DNA of 64,000 nucleotides from Arthrobacter sp. MMS18-M83 (GTDB taxonomy: Bacteria; Actinomycetota; Actinomycetes; Actinomycetales; Micrococcaceae). Position numbers and translations under genes: made by a program. The stretch spans positions 2,108,001 through 2,172,000 of the forward strand of contig NZ_CP113343.1 of NCBI RefSeq assembly GCF_026683955.1. The letters run 5' to 3'. Below, piece by piece: positions 37,509 to 46,192 of this stretch; position 1 is the first letter of the stretch, and each line of letters opens with the position of its first letter. The notes below the pieces were generated by a model that ran no database searches, had not been told where the DNA came from, and worked only from the letters and a program-made list of their open reading frames with translations.

Positions 37509-39242
37509 TCACGCGCTGCGGCGAAAGACTTTGAGTTCCCAAGGGCGAAGGCGCAGCGACTTCTCCGCGGGATAGTTGGCTAGTACCTGTTCTGCGGTAG
37601 CCCAGGAATCATCGTCGATGTCGGCCATGCGCTCGGCGGATGAGAAATTGCCGATGACAAGCATCTCCGTGCCATCCAGCGAACGGTTGAAGGCATATAC
37701 GTGTTCGTCCTCGGGTAAGAGCATGCTGAAGTCGCCGTGTGAAACCACGGGATCGCGATGGCGCAGCGCGATGACTTCGCGGTAGAAGTTGAAAACAGAA
37801 TCAGGATCCTCAACCTGGGCGGCAGCGTTGATGGAGCGAGCGTTCGGGTTGACTGCGATCCATGGGGCTCCGGTGGTGAACCCCGCATTCCGGCTCCCGT
37901 CCCATTGAACGGGGGTCCGGGCGTTGTCCCGGTTCAGGGGCGCCAGGGCTGCAAGTACTTCGGCATCGGTGTGGCCCAGATGCGTGGTGGCCTCGCGATG
38001 GTGGTTGAGGACTTCGATGTCCCGGTAGTCCCTGATCGCGCCGAAGGACATATTCGTCATGCCCAGCTCCTCCCCTTGATACACGTAGGGAGTGCCCCGG
38101 TGCAGATGCAGGATGCCCGCCAGCATCTTGGCCGACACCTCCCGGTATTCGCCGTCGTTCCCAAAGCGGGACACGGCCCGGGCTTGATCGTGGTTTCCCC
38201 AGTACAGGCTGTTCCATCCGCAGGCCGCCAGCCCTTCCTGCCAGCGGGCCAGGGACTTCTTCAGTTCGGTGAGCAGCAACTTCTTTGGCCGCCATTTATT
38301 GCCGTCTTCCTGATCGAGGGCGACGTGCTCGAATTGGAACACCATGTCCACTTCATGCCTTGCGGGATCAGTGAAAATAGCAGCGTCCTCTACCGTGACT
38401 CCAGGCATCTCACCGACGGTCAGCAACTGCCGGTCCCGCCCCGCGAACACCTCTTGGTGCATTTCCTGCAGGAATTCGTGGATCCTGGGACCGCAGATGA
38501 AGTGAGCACCGCCGTCGCCGTAGAGCTTGTCGTCGGATTTGGGCCCATCAGGTAGCTGCTGATCCTTCGAAATGAAGTTGATGACATCCATCCGGAAACC
38601 GTCCACGCCCCGGTCCAGCCACCAATTCATCATGCTGTAGATGGCCGCCCGCACTTCCGGGTTTTCCCAGTTGAGGTCGGGTTGCTTCTTCGAGAACAGG
38701 TGAAGGTAGTACTGGCCCGTTGTCTGGTCATATTCCCACGCCGGCCCGGAGAAGGCGGAACCCCAATTGTTCGGCTCAGCGCCTGCGGAACCCGGCTCCG
38801 CGCCGCCCCTCGGAGAACGCCACCAGTACCAATCCCGTTTCGGGTTCTCCAAGCTGGAGCGCGATTCCATAAACCACCGGTGTTCGTCGGAAGTGTGGTT
38901 GACGACCAAATCCATAACGAGCTTCATGTCGCGGGCGTGCAATCCGGCGATGAGCTCGTCGAGAGTTTCCAGGTCTCCAAAGATCGGGTCGATGTCCTGG
39001 TAGTCGCTGATGTCGTACCCATTGTCGTCCTGTGGCGAGCGGTACACAGGCGACAACCACAGAACGTCCACGCCCAGCTTGTTCAGATAATCGAGCCGGC
39101 CGATAATGCCGCGAAGGTCCCCGACTCCGTCGCCGTCGGAGTCGGCGAAGCTGCGAGGATAGATCTGGTACACCACTGCGCTCCTGAACCAGTCTTGGTC
39201 CGTGCTCATGGGAGGGCCGGCGTGGGTTTCTTGAATCGTCAT
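37509..39242 (-). CDS. GH13 alpha-1,6-glucosidase (oligo-1,6-glucosidase type)
   Basis: The ATG at 39242 follows AAGGGA; product 577 residues. Catalytic residues: Asp219 in GVDGFRMDVINFI, Glu278 in TVGEMPG, and Asp352 in GNHDQARAVSRF. Region V reads KQPDLNWENPEV. A Val just after the nucleophile (DVIN) together with QPDLN is the known signature of alpha-1,6-specific GH13_31 enzymes, distinguishing them from maltose-type glucosidases. It would release glucose from isomaltooligosaccharides in the cytoplasm. It leads the operon with importer and GH66, and faces the divergent ROK regulator. Confidence 0.92.
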   Translation of the reverse strand: MTIQETHAGPPMSTDQDWFRSAVVYQIYPRSFADSDGDGVGDLRGIIGRLDYLNKLGVDVLWLSPVYRSPQDDNGYDISDYQDIDPIFGDLETLDELIAGLHARDMKLVMDLVVNHTSDEHRWFMESRSSLENPKRDWYWWRSPRGGAEPGSAGAEPNNWGSAFSGPAWEYDQTTGQYYLHLFSKKQPDLNWENPEVRAAIYSMMNWWLDRGVDGFRMDVINFISKDQQLPDGPKSDDKLYGDGGAHFICGPRIHEFLQEMHQEVFAGRDRQLLTVGEMPGVTVEDAAIFTDPARHEVDMVFQFEHVALDQEDGNKWRPKKLLLTELKKSLARWQEGLAACGWNSLYWGNHDQARAVSRFGNDGEYREVSAKMLAGILHLHRGTPYVYQGEELGMTNMSFGAIRDYRDIEVLNHHREATTHLGHTDAEVLAALAPLNRDNARTPVQWDGSRNAGFTTGAPWIAVNPNARSINAAAQVEDPDSVFNFYREVIALRHRDPVVSHGDFSMLLPEDEHVYAFNRSLDGTEMLVIGNFSSAERMADIDDDSWATAEQVLANYPAEKSLRLRPWELKVFRRSA

Positions 39243-39376
39243 TGATGAGTTCCCTTGCTGGGCGACTATGCCGTATGTGAAGTACTGAAAGTTTTGCGGT
39301 AGAAGTCTCAACTGTCAATAGCTTGTAGAAATGTGATGCAAACCACCAATCCGCTCGCGATTCACTTGAGATAACT

Positions 39377-39389
39377 TTTGATACAAAAA
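39377..39389. promoter_or_regulatory. Inverted repeat TTTTGATACAAAA upstream of the ROK gene
   Basis: A perfect 5-bp inverted repeat with ATA spacer lies in an AT-rich part of the divergent promoter region between the alpha-glucosidase and the ROK regulator. It is the most likely operator or promoter core there. No close second copy was found by eye. Confidence 0.35.
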
Positions 39390-39438
39390 TCAGAAATCCT
39401 GCGATAGTCTTGCACAAGCCCATCGATGAGGAGGCGAC

Positions 39439-40590
39439 ATGGACTCGCAGCCAACCCCCGCCCACCCCACGTGGCTGGGTGCGCCAAGCTCCGCCCGGGA
39501 CGTCTTGTACCAACTGCTCGTTGACGGGCCGCTGTCCAGAAGTGCACTGGCCGAAAAGCTGGGTCTGTCTGCCGGAAGCCTCACGCGGGTTACCAAACCC
39601 TTGCTGACAGCGGGTGAAATCATTGAGACGGAATCACGGCATGTCGGCCCCACCGGACGCCCTACGCAACCGTTGGAAATCGTTGCGGGTCGTCACTACT
39701 TCGTCGGTGTGAAGCTCACGGGAACGCATGCGTCGGCCGCACTGGTCAACCTGCGCACCGACGTGATCGCCACCGCGGAAGCCCCGATCGGCTCAATGCA
39801 GCCCGAAGCCGTAGCCGATCTCGTGGCAGACCTGGTCCGTAGAGTTGAGCAATCAGCTCCCCAACCAGTTGCCGCAGTTGGAGTGTGCCTCGGCGGCCAG
39901 GTCACGGACGGCGGGAACATTAGCTGGGCACCCTTCCTCAAGTGGGAAAACGTTCCCTTCGGTGACCTCCTGAAAAATCGGCTGGGTTTGCCTGTCAGCA
40001 TCATCAACGACCTCAACGCCTTGACCTTGATGGAACATTGGCTAGGCTCCGGCCGTGGCATTGCGAATCTGGTGGTTCTCACCATAGGCGCGGGCGTCGG
40101 CTACGGTCTGGTCATCAACCACCAGATGATCACCGATGCCAACTCCGGTTTGGGCACTGCCGGCCATATTCCCCTGGATCCGTTTGGGCCGCCTTGCGAT
40201 CTGGGCCACCGAGGTTGCGCCAATGTCATGTTGAGCCAGCCCAGCCTCGAGTCAAGGGCTTTGGCCTCCATGGGTAGGCCCGTGCCATACGCGGAACTGC
40301 TCGAACTCTCGGCCCAAGGAGGGGTTGCCAAAACGCTCGTCGATGAAGCTGGATTCGCCTTGGGCCGCCTGCTCACCATCGCTTCAGCCCTGGTCATGCC
40401 TGAATTGATCATCCTCAGCGGGGAAGGCGTCGGTCTCGCAACGGCAGCCAGGGAAGCCATTGACGCCGGACGGAGGCACGATCGCGAAGTCCATGCCCGC
40501 GAGGTACCCATTGCTGTCATCGACGTTGACGACACTCACTGGGCCCGTGGCGCAGCGATCGGCGCAATGCAGCAACCTGCGCCCAGCTAG
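39439..40590 (+). CDS. ROK-family transcriptional regulator
   Basis: A 383-residue protein with an N-terminal winged helix (SRSALAEKLGLSAGSLTRVTKPLL) and a C-terminal ROK sugar-kinase-like domain. The latter has the zinc/ROK signature PPCDLGHRGCANVMLS and the DNA-distal nucleotide fold with TIGAGVGYGLV. Such NagC/XylR-type proteins repress sugar operons and are relieved by a sugar or sugar phosphate. Divergent position makes it the regulator of the isomaltooligosaccharide operon. GAGGAGG precedes the ATG. Confidence 0.92.
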   Translation: MDSQPTPAHPTWLGAPSSARDVLYQLLVDGPLSRSALAEKLGLSAGSLTRVTKPLLTAGEIIETESRHVGPTGRPTQPLEIVAGRHYFVGVKLTGTHASAALVNLRTDVIATAEAPIGSMQPEAVADLVADLVRRVEQSAPQPVAAVGVCLGGQVTDGGNISWAPFLKWENVPFGDLLKNRLGLPVSIINDLNALTLMEHWLGSGRGIANLVVLTIGAGVGYGLVINHQMITDANSGLGTAGHIPLDPFGPPCDLGHRGCANVMLSQPSLESRALASMGRPVPYAELLELSAQGGVAKTLVDEAGFALGRLLTIASALVMPELIILSGEGVGLATAAREAIDAGRRHDREVHAREVPIAVIDVDDTHWARGAAIGAMQQPAPS

Positions 40591-40591
40591 G

Positions 40592-40879
40592 TCAACCGCC
40601 GTCCTGCGGACTGAACATCACGGCGTTCCACTCGCGGATCTCGCCGGGTACTGCCAGCCCTTCCAGGACAAAGGGATCCCCCGCGATGAACTGCTCCGCC
40701 CTTTCCCTGCTGGTGAAGATGCCCATCGAACCGTTCACGGCCGGGTTGTTGAACGTCCCGATACCGATCAGGCCGCCCTCAGCGGCGAAGCCCTGCAAAT
40801 ATTCAACATGCCGGGGATAGACGGCTTGAAGACCGGGGAGCGCCGAAGGCTCCGAGCTGTAGAAGACCACGAATTGCAT
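40592..40879 (-). CDS. YCII-related small protein
   Basis: The ATG at 40879 gives 95 residues; the longer frame upstream is Arg-rich and implausible. The fold is recognised from MQFVVFYSSEP, RHVEYLQGFAAEGGLIGIG, and the later strand MGIFTSRERAEQFIAGDPF with the conserved Asp-Pro. YCII proteins are small ferredoxin-like dimers of mostly unknown enzymatic role. The stop abuts the convergent ROK gene by one base. It follows an SRPBCC gene on the same strand. Confidence 0.85.
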   Translation of the reverse strand: MQFVVFYSSEPSALPGLQAVYPRHVEYLQGFAAEGGLIGIGTFNNPAVNGSMGIFTSRERAEQFIAGDPFVLEGLAVPGEIREWNAVMFSPQDGG

Positions 40880-40887
40880 TGTTTGCC

Positions 40888-41367
40888 TTAATTGCCGGGT
40901 TCGGCGCGGTAGGGGGCGGCGCCGTCGAGTTCGGACAGGGTCTGGACGAGCCGCGGGAGCACGTGGTTTTGCCATCCCGCGCTCATGATGCGGTGCGATG
41001 CGACGTGGGTTGGTTCATTGGGATCGAACCCGTCGTGGACAAGGGACAGCCGGGTGCCCGTACCTTCCGGGGAGATCGACCATGTCACGGTGCTGTTGAG
41101 GCTATTGCCGGAGTTCGCGTCCCGCCACGAAATGCGCAGACGCCTTCCGGCGTCGAGGTCAAGGACTTCGCTGGCCACCAGGCCGCTGAATCCGACCGCC
41201 GGAACCGGAATTCCGCGCATCTGATACTGCTGCCCGACCACTGCTTGGAAGTCGTTTTCCATCAACCAGCAGGCTATCAGCTCTGATTCGGTCAGTGCCT
41301 GCCAAACCCTGGCAGGCGGATGTGGCAGGAATTCTTGGACCTCGATGGTTGTAAGTTGTTCGTTCAC
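40888..41367 (-). CDS. SRPBCC/AHSA1-domain protein
   Basis: The GTG at 41367 has GGAGG seven bases upstream, giving a 159-residue AHSA1-like domain: PHPPARVWQALTESELIACW at the N-terminus, then strands and TRLSLVHDGF and a final long helix. These proteins have a deep hydrophobic pocket. The frame is also open upstream and runs without a stop into the remains of an EAL domain, so a longer fusion product is possible. Ribosome site and domain boundary favour the separate 159-residue protein. Confidence 0.82.
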   Translation of the reverse strand: MNEQLTTIEVQEFLPHPPARVWQALTESELIACWLMENDFQAVVGQQYQMRGIPVPAVGFSGLVASEVLDLDAGRRLRISWRDANSGNSLNSTVTWSISPEGTGTRLSLVHDGFDPNEPTHVASHRIMSAGWQNHVLPRLVQTLSELDGAAPYRAEPGN

Positions 41368-41370
41368 TAG

Positions 41371-42533
41371 CTGTCCTCCGTGTCGTTCAGTCGTCCCAAA
41401 TTCCGAGGGAGCCATCGGCGGCGAGATCAAATAGCCCTGGGCTGTGTCGCAGCCGAGATCCTGCAGGATGTCCAGTTGCTCCTGGCGTTCCACTCCTTCG
41501 GCCGTGACCCGGACCCCCATGGCGTTGAGGGTTTGGATCAGCCCTTGGACAATAGTCGCAGTGTGCGGCTCAATATCGATGTTCCTGATGAACGCCTTGT
41601 CGATTTTTAGCGTGGTCAGCGGCAGGACCCGAAGCATCGCCAAGGACGAATAGGCGCTTCCATAGTCGTCCAACGCAACACCAACGCCCATGTCGATCAG
41701 TTCCCGCAACTGCGACGCCGCGGAGGGGACGTCCACTATCGCTGTTCCTTCGGTGATCTCAATTTCCAGCATCCGGGCAGGAATGCCGTGGCGGTTCAGG
41801 GCGGCTCGTATGTCGGATGGAACGTTCCGGCGGCGAACTGGACCGGGGAGACGTTCACTGCGATCTTCCGGCCGTCATGTTCGAACGGCTCTTCCATGCT
41901 GTCCAGGATTCCGGCAGCGATCCCACAAGCGGTGTCTTCATCGACGTCGGTGAGAAGGACAGCGAACTCGTCGCCGCCCAAGCGGGCCAAGGAGCCGAGG
42001 GGTCCAACGCTGCGCGACAGGCGCCGGGCGAACTCCGTGAGGACGGCATCCCCGGCACGATGGCCGCAGGTGTCGTTGACGCCCTTGAAATCGTCAAGGT
42101 CAATGAACAGGATTCCCACGCCGGGCAGCCCGGCGCTGATGTCGGGGCAATGCTCTTCGAGCATCCGCCGGTTGGGCAGCCCGGTCAACGGGTCGTGCAG
42201 TGAAGCGTGGCGGAATTGCACGGAAACGGCGGCAAAGATATCCGATACCGTAACGATCCGCGGGCCCGCGGCGCTCAAGACCAACAGGTCCTGATAACGC
42301 TTGTACTCAGGCCTTTCCAGAATAGCTTGTGCCGCGGACTGGAGGTCTAGATCGGCAGCCATCGCCGAGTCCGTGGTCGGCAGTAGCTCCGAAGCCGTCC
42401 TTCTCGTGTTCAATGCCCGTCCGTAGCCGAGCCGGCCAGTCAGCCTGAATTCCAGTTGGTCCCTGGTCAGCAGCGCGAACGAGCTGTCCTGCTCGATCAC
42501 GACGGCCCTGAGGGTGCGGTCGCTCCGGAACAT
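41371..42533 (-). pseudogene. GGDEF-EAL diguanylate cyclase/phosphodiesterase gene with internal deletion and frameshift
   Basis: The 5' frame (42533-41796, 245 residues) has a sensor-like N-terminus and a GGDEF domain (DPLTGLPNRR, ARLGGDEFAVL) and then runs straight from HDGRKI into AVNVSPVQFA, which belongs to the middle of an EAL domain. The end of GGDEF and the first half of EAL, including the EAL motif, are missing. About 12 codons later the frame shifts by one base: EAL sequence continues in another frame as LEIEITEGTAIVD, LDDYGSAYSSL, LKIDKAFI and VTAEGVE. The product cannot be a working phosphodiesterase; a truncated GGDEF protein might still be made. Confidence 0.8.
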
Positions 42534-42562
42534 AGCATCAACTCTTGTCTAACGACACTCAC

Positions 42563-42572
42563 CGATATATCG
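42563..42572. promoter_or_regulatory. Palindrome CGATATATCG before the PadR gene
   Basis: A perfect 10-bp palindrome flanked by AT-rich sequence lies about 70 bp before the PadR start and just upstream of the divergent GGDEF gene. PadR proteins bind palindromic operators of this size near their own promoters, so autoregulation is likely. Confidence 0.4.
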
Positions 42573-42640
42573 TTAAGTATCGCAGAACAAACTGCGGCCC
42601 TCAGGGCAACTCTCACAAACACCGAAAGGACGATGCCGCT

Positions 42641-43264
42641 ATGAAGGGCATTCATGAAAGCAAGCACACAGAGTGCGGTCCGGATATGGAACGCTTCGGA
42701 CGCGGCCGGAGCCGTCGCGGACCCCACGGACACGGCGGATTCGGACCAGGCCGCGGATTCGGACCAGGCCGCGGTTTCGGGCCGGGCTTCGGACCGGGGT
42801 TTGGACCAGGCTTTGGTCCCGGCGGCCCCCGGCGCGCCAACAGGGGCGATGTTCGCTTCGCGATCCTCTCCTTGCTGGCCGAATCACCATCCAACGGGTA
42901 CGGACTCATCAAGACGATTGCCGAGAAGACCTCCGGATCATGGCGCCCCAGCCCGGGCTCGGTCTATCCCACGCTGCAGCAGCTCGTTGACGAAGAGCTC
43001 ATCGCACCCGTCGGCGAAGGCCGTCGCACCGAATTCACACTCACTGATGCGGGGAAGGCATACGTAGCCGAGCATGCCGAGGAGCTGGAAAATGCGTGGA
43101 ATATCGATTCGGAAGGATCAGGACCCGCGTTTCACCAGAGCGTGGCAAAGCTCATGGGAGTCATCCACCAGTTCCGCTTTGCCGCAACTGACGAACAGCG
43201 GACCGCCGCAATGGAAAAGATCGACGAAGCACGGCGAGCGCTGTACCACATCCTCGCCGACTAG
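42641..43264 (+). CDS. PadR-family regulator with Gly/Phe/Pro/Arg-rich N-terminal repeats
   Basis: The ATG at 42641 is preceded by GAAAGGA and gives 207 residues. Residues about 20-66 are a low-complexity tract of FGPGRG/FGPGFG units. The PadR winged helix follows: RFAILSLLAESPSNGYGLIK and GSVYPTLQQLVDEELI with TEFTLTDAGKAYV, ending in a helical dimerisation tail. A Gly/Arg-rich extension occurs in a subset of actinobacterial PadR proteins. It could add nonspecific DNA or RNA affinity, which is inference. The target is probably itself or a neighbouring gene. Confidence 0.88.
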   Translation: MKGIHESKHTECGPDMERFGRGRSRRGPHGHGGFGPGRGFGPGRGFGPGFGPGFGPGFGPGGPRRANRGDVRFAILSLLAESPSNGYGLIKTIAEKTSGSWRPSPGSVYPTLQQLVDEELIAPVGEGRRTEFTLTDAGKAYVAEHAEELENAWNIDSEGSGPAFHQSVAKLMGVIHQFRFAATDEQRTAAMEKIDEARRALYHILAD

Positions 43265-43350
43265 TACCGACCTGTCTGAGGCCGCGATGCGGAGTCGAAA
43301 TCACTCCGCTCGCGGCGTCGATGGAGTATTGGCCTGACGCCCCGCTCCCT

Positions 43351-43863
43351 TCAGCCCATTGGAGGTGTCAGCCCGTACCGGGCGATAATGTCCGGCAGCC
43401 AGGGCGGCTGGCCGAACTGCAGCCCGTATTCGGCGGCCAATTTGCCGATCACCTCGGGATCCGGCGGCCCCGCTTCGAAGTGATCTGCGAGCCCCCAGAA
43501 GAAATGCTCAAATCCCGCGGGGCTGATGATCTCGATCATTCGTGCCGGGACTTTGCCGGCGTTCCACATCGTGTGGAGCTCACCCCGCGGTTTCGTGATG
43601 TAGCCCCCGGCGCCGAGCACGGCCTCACGATCGCCGGACCGGAACCCGATCTCGCCTTCAATGACGATCGAGTACTCATCCTCCCTCGTGTGAGTGTGCG
43701 GGGGCACCAAAGCCCCGACAGGAAACGGGTGCTCCACAATCGAGATCTGTTCATCGGTGTGCTCGCCGAAAAGCTTGAAGACAACCCCGATCGATCCGAG
43801 ACTGCCCTCCCGCCCCTGGCCCGGTTGCACGACCGTCAGCCGCGGAGCATTCTCCATGTCCAT
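43351..43863 (-). CDS. Cupin-domain protein
   Basis: A 170-residue single cupin. Metal motif 1 is PPHTHTREDEYSIVIEGEIG and motif 2 is PRGELHTMWNAG, with a C-terminal helix-rich extension (LADHFEAGPPDPEVIGKLAA). Proteins like this are often called quercetin-2,3-dioxygenase-like, but most have unknown substrates. GGAAGG lies before the ATG. It is divergent from a TetR gene, with an inverted repeat between them, so it is probably the repressed target. Confidence 0.85.
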   Translation of the reverse strand: MDMENAPRLTVVQPGQGREGSLGSIGVVFKLFGEHTDEQISIVEHPFPVGALVPPHTHTREDEYSIVIEGEIGFRSGDREAVLGAGGYITKPRGELHTMWNAGKVPARMIEIISPAGFEHFFWGLADHFEAGPPDPEVIGKLAAEYGLQFGQPPWLPDIIARYGLTPPMG

Positions 43864-43877
43864 GACAGATCACCTTC

Positions 43878-43911
43878 CAATTTCAATATACAATTGTGTT
43901 TATCGAAATTG
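43878..43911. promoter_or_regulatory. Inverted repeat CAATTTC...GAAATTG between cupin and TetR genes
   Basis: CAATTTC (43878-43884) and GAAATTG (43905-43911) form a 7-bp inverted repeat around an AT-rich centre containing ATACAATTG. It sits 15 bp from the cupin start, in the gap with the divergent TetR gene. This makes it the probable TetR operator. Confidence 0.5.
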
Positions 43912-43982
43912 TCCGGCAGTGAAGGATCAGTGTCAATACATTGAGTGAACACCACCGTTCATCCAAGAGTCGGCGCTACGAG

Positions 43983-44600
43983 ATGAGCAAAAGAACCGAA
44001 CAGATAAGCGGCACGCACCAGCGCATCGTTGACGCGGCCGTGACACTGCACGGTTCCGTCGGGCCGGCCCGCACCACGATCGCGGGCATCGCTGAGAAGG
44101 CCGGTGTCACCAGGCTGACGGTCTACCGGCATTTTCCCGACGACGAAGCACTGTTCTCTGCCTGCTCCTCGCACTGGCTTTCACAGCAGCAACTCCCGGA
44201 CCCCGCGGCCTGGTCCGGGCATGCCGATCCCCTCGGCCGGCTCACCGCTGGACTGTCCGACCTGTATCGGTTCTACCGCGAAGGCGAGGCCATGCTCACC
44301 CGAATCTATGCGGACTGGGACGCGCTCCCCCAGACACACCGCACAGAGCTCGAATCCAGAAACGCCTATTTCCGGGACGTCCTACTCGAGCCGTTTTTCG
44401 AGCCAAACAGGAACCCCAGACTACGCGCCACCCTCAGCCACGGGATCTCCTTCTGGACATGGCGATCGCTATGCCATGACAACGGCCTTTCGAACCATGA
44501 TGCGGTCGAAATCATGTCCACCCTGATCACAACGACAGTCGGCGCCGCGGTAAAATCCGACCCACCCAGGCGAGAGAACGCGGGCGTCCGTAGACCGTGA
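43983..44600 (+). CDS. TetR-family transcriptional regulator
   Basis: The ATG at 43983 gives 205 residues; a TTG 14 codons upstream is an alternative. The N-terminal HTH reads TTIAGIAEKAGVTRLTVYRHFPDDEALFSA. The C-terminal domain is helical, with FWTWRSLCHDNGLS near the end. TetR repressors release DNA on binding a small molecule. The divergent cupin gene is the likely target. Confidence 0.9.
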   Translation: MSKRTEQISGTHQRIVDAAVTLHGSVGPARTTIAGIAEKAGVTRLTVYRHFPDDEALFSACSSHWLSQQQLPDPAAWSGHADPLGRLTAGLSDLYRFYREGEAMLTRIYADWDALPQTHRTELESRNAYFRDVLLEPFFEPNRNPRLRATLSHGISFWTWRSLCHDNGLSNHDAVEIMSTLITTTVGAAVKSDPPRRENAGVRRP

Positions 44601-44741
44601 CCCCGGTCGCCCAGGACCCCGCTGAGATGTTCCCGGCCAGGACCCCATTCCTCTGGACGCGTGGGGCCGGTCGCGCCTACGCTTGTTGTGTTGCCCCGGA
44701 CCCCGGCAGCGCATCATAAGCGCATCCGAGGAGGCAACGCC

Positions 44742-45851
44742 TTGTCCTTAACCAACCAGCCTTCGGTGCCCACGTTCACGATCCCGTCCCGACCTGCCCC
44801 GCCCGGGGTCCGGATCAACAGCATCACAAGCAGCTACGCGAGCCTCCTGAAGACCGTCCGGGATGCAGGGCTGCTCTGGCGGTGCCAACGCTACTACCTC
44901 CTTCTGCTAACGATCCTGGCCATGGTGGGGGCTGGAATCTCGGTGGTGTTCCTCCTCTTGGGCGATACCTGGCTTCAGCTGGCTGTGGCAGGCGCCTTGG
45001 GTGTCGTCTTCACACAGTTCGCCTTCCTCGGCCACGAAGCGGCGCATCAGCAGGTGTTCGCGTCCCGGCCCGCGAACGAGTGGACTGCACGCCTCATCGC
45101 CACACTGGTAGTGGGCATGAGTTACTCGTACTGGACCGACAAGCACTCACGGCACCACGCCCGCCCGAACATGGTCAATCAGGACCCGGACATCGCCCAG
45201 GGTGCGGTCATCTTCCACAACGAGATACCAAGCGGCCGTGGAAGACTCGGCCGGACCCTTGGCAAACACCAGGGCTATCTGCTCTTCCCTCTGTTCCTTT
45301 TCCTCGGATGGACCCTGCACATTGATTCGTTGAAGTACTTGCTCCGGCGCAGGGCGGTGAGGCACCGATGGCTTGAGCTGGCCCTGCTAGGTCTGCGCTT
45401 CGGTACCTATATCGGACTGATTTTCCTCGTCCTCTCCCCCGGCGTCGCGGTTGCATTCATCGCCGTGCAGGTCGCTGTGTTCGGGCTGTACATGGGCGGA
45501 AGTTTCGCGCCAAATCACAAAGGGATGCCGATCCTTCCCGAAAACAGCCGGGTGGACTTCCTGACACGGCAGGTTGTCACGTCCCGCAACATCGCCGGCG
45601 GACGATTCGTGACCTTGCTCATGGGCGGCCTTAACCACCAGATCGAACACCACTTGTTCCCGGATATGCCCCGTCCGCACCTACGCGAGGTCCGCCAACT
45701 GGTCAAGGCCCACTGTGATGCGGCGGGGATCGCGTACACCGAAACAGGGCTGCTGCACTCGTACGCGATAGTGATCCGTTATCTCAACAAGGTCGGACTC
45801 AAAGCAGCGGACCCGTTCACCTGCCCCCTCGCTGGCCAATACCGGCGCTAA
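44742..45851 (+). CDS. Membrane fatty acid desaturase
   Basis: I choose the TTG at 44742 with GAGGAGG at 44729-44735, giving 369 residues. The three histidine boxes of membrane di-iron desaturases are present: GHEAAHQ, KHSRHHARP and QIEHHLFP, spaced by hydrophobic helix pairs. The QxxHH form of the third box is typical of acyl-lipid front-end-like and actinobacterial desaturases. The enzyme inserts a double bond in membrane acyl chains using O2 and an electron donor, often for cold adaptation. No ferredoxin or reductase gene lies beside it. Confidence 0.9.
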   Translation: MSLTNQPSVPTFTIPSRPAPPGVRINSITSSYASLLKTVRDAGLLWRCQRYYLLLLTILAMVGAGISVVFLLLGDTWLQLAVAGALGVVFTQFAFLGHEAAHQQVFASRPANEWTARLIATLVVGMSYSYWTDKHSRHHARPNMVNQDPDIAQGAVIFHNEIPSGRGRLGRTLGKHQGYLLFPLFLFLGWTLHIDSLKYLLRRRAVRHRWLELALLGLRFGTYIGLIFLVLSPGVAVAFIAVQVAVFGLYMGGSFAPNHKGMPILPENSRVDFLTRQVVTSRNIAGGRFVTLLMGGLNHQIEHHLFPDMPRPHLREVRQLVKAHCDAAGIAYTETGLLHSYAIVIRYLNKVGLKAADPFTCPLAGQYRR

Positions 45852-46192
45852 CCGACACACATACGGGCCGGGAGACGCTGCCGGACCACTACAGCGCCGA
45901 CCCGATAGACTCGGTGCCCAAGAACCTGGAACATGAGAATGCCGATGAGCGCCGCAAGGAATTCACCCGCATCAAGTTCGAAACCGCCCCGCATCACCCA
46001 ACACTACGCCCCGGACAACTACGATGGCCAGCCCCGCAAGCTCAACCGAGTGACCATTGCCGGCGACATCCCAGTTGGTGTGGAAGGCAAGCCGAGCCAG
46101 TCGATCCAGGGGGATTCGTCCGCCTATTCCCCGACGGTTCCCACGCCACTCAACTAGTCCGTCGCAGTACAACTAGCCGTGTTCCATCCAGC
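45852..46192 (+). pseudogene. Possible frameshifted coding remnant, unrecognised
   Basis: No intact gene fits between the desaturase and araA, but coding-like blocks occur in two alternating frames on the plus strand. PKNLEHENADERRKEFTRIK is followed, after a frame change, by ITQHYAPDNYDGQPRKLNRV and GDIPVGVEGKPSQSI, then after a change back by GFVRLFPDGSHATQLVRR. Codon third positions are mostly G or C throughout. I read this as the tail of one gene broken by two small indels. I cannot name the family. Confidence 0.35.

Noticed and set aside
43275..43320. Stem CCGCGATGCGGAGT...ACTCCGCTCGCGG after the PadR gene as a terminator
   Set aside because: The stem has a bulge and there is no T run. 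It may fold but I could not support it as a terminator.
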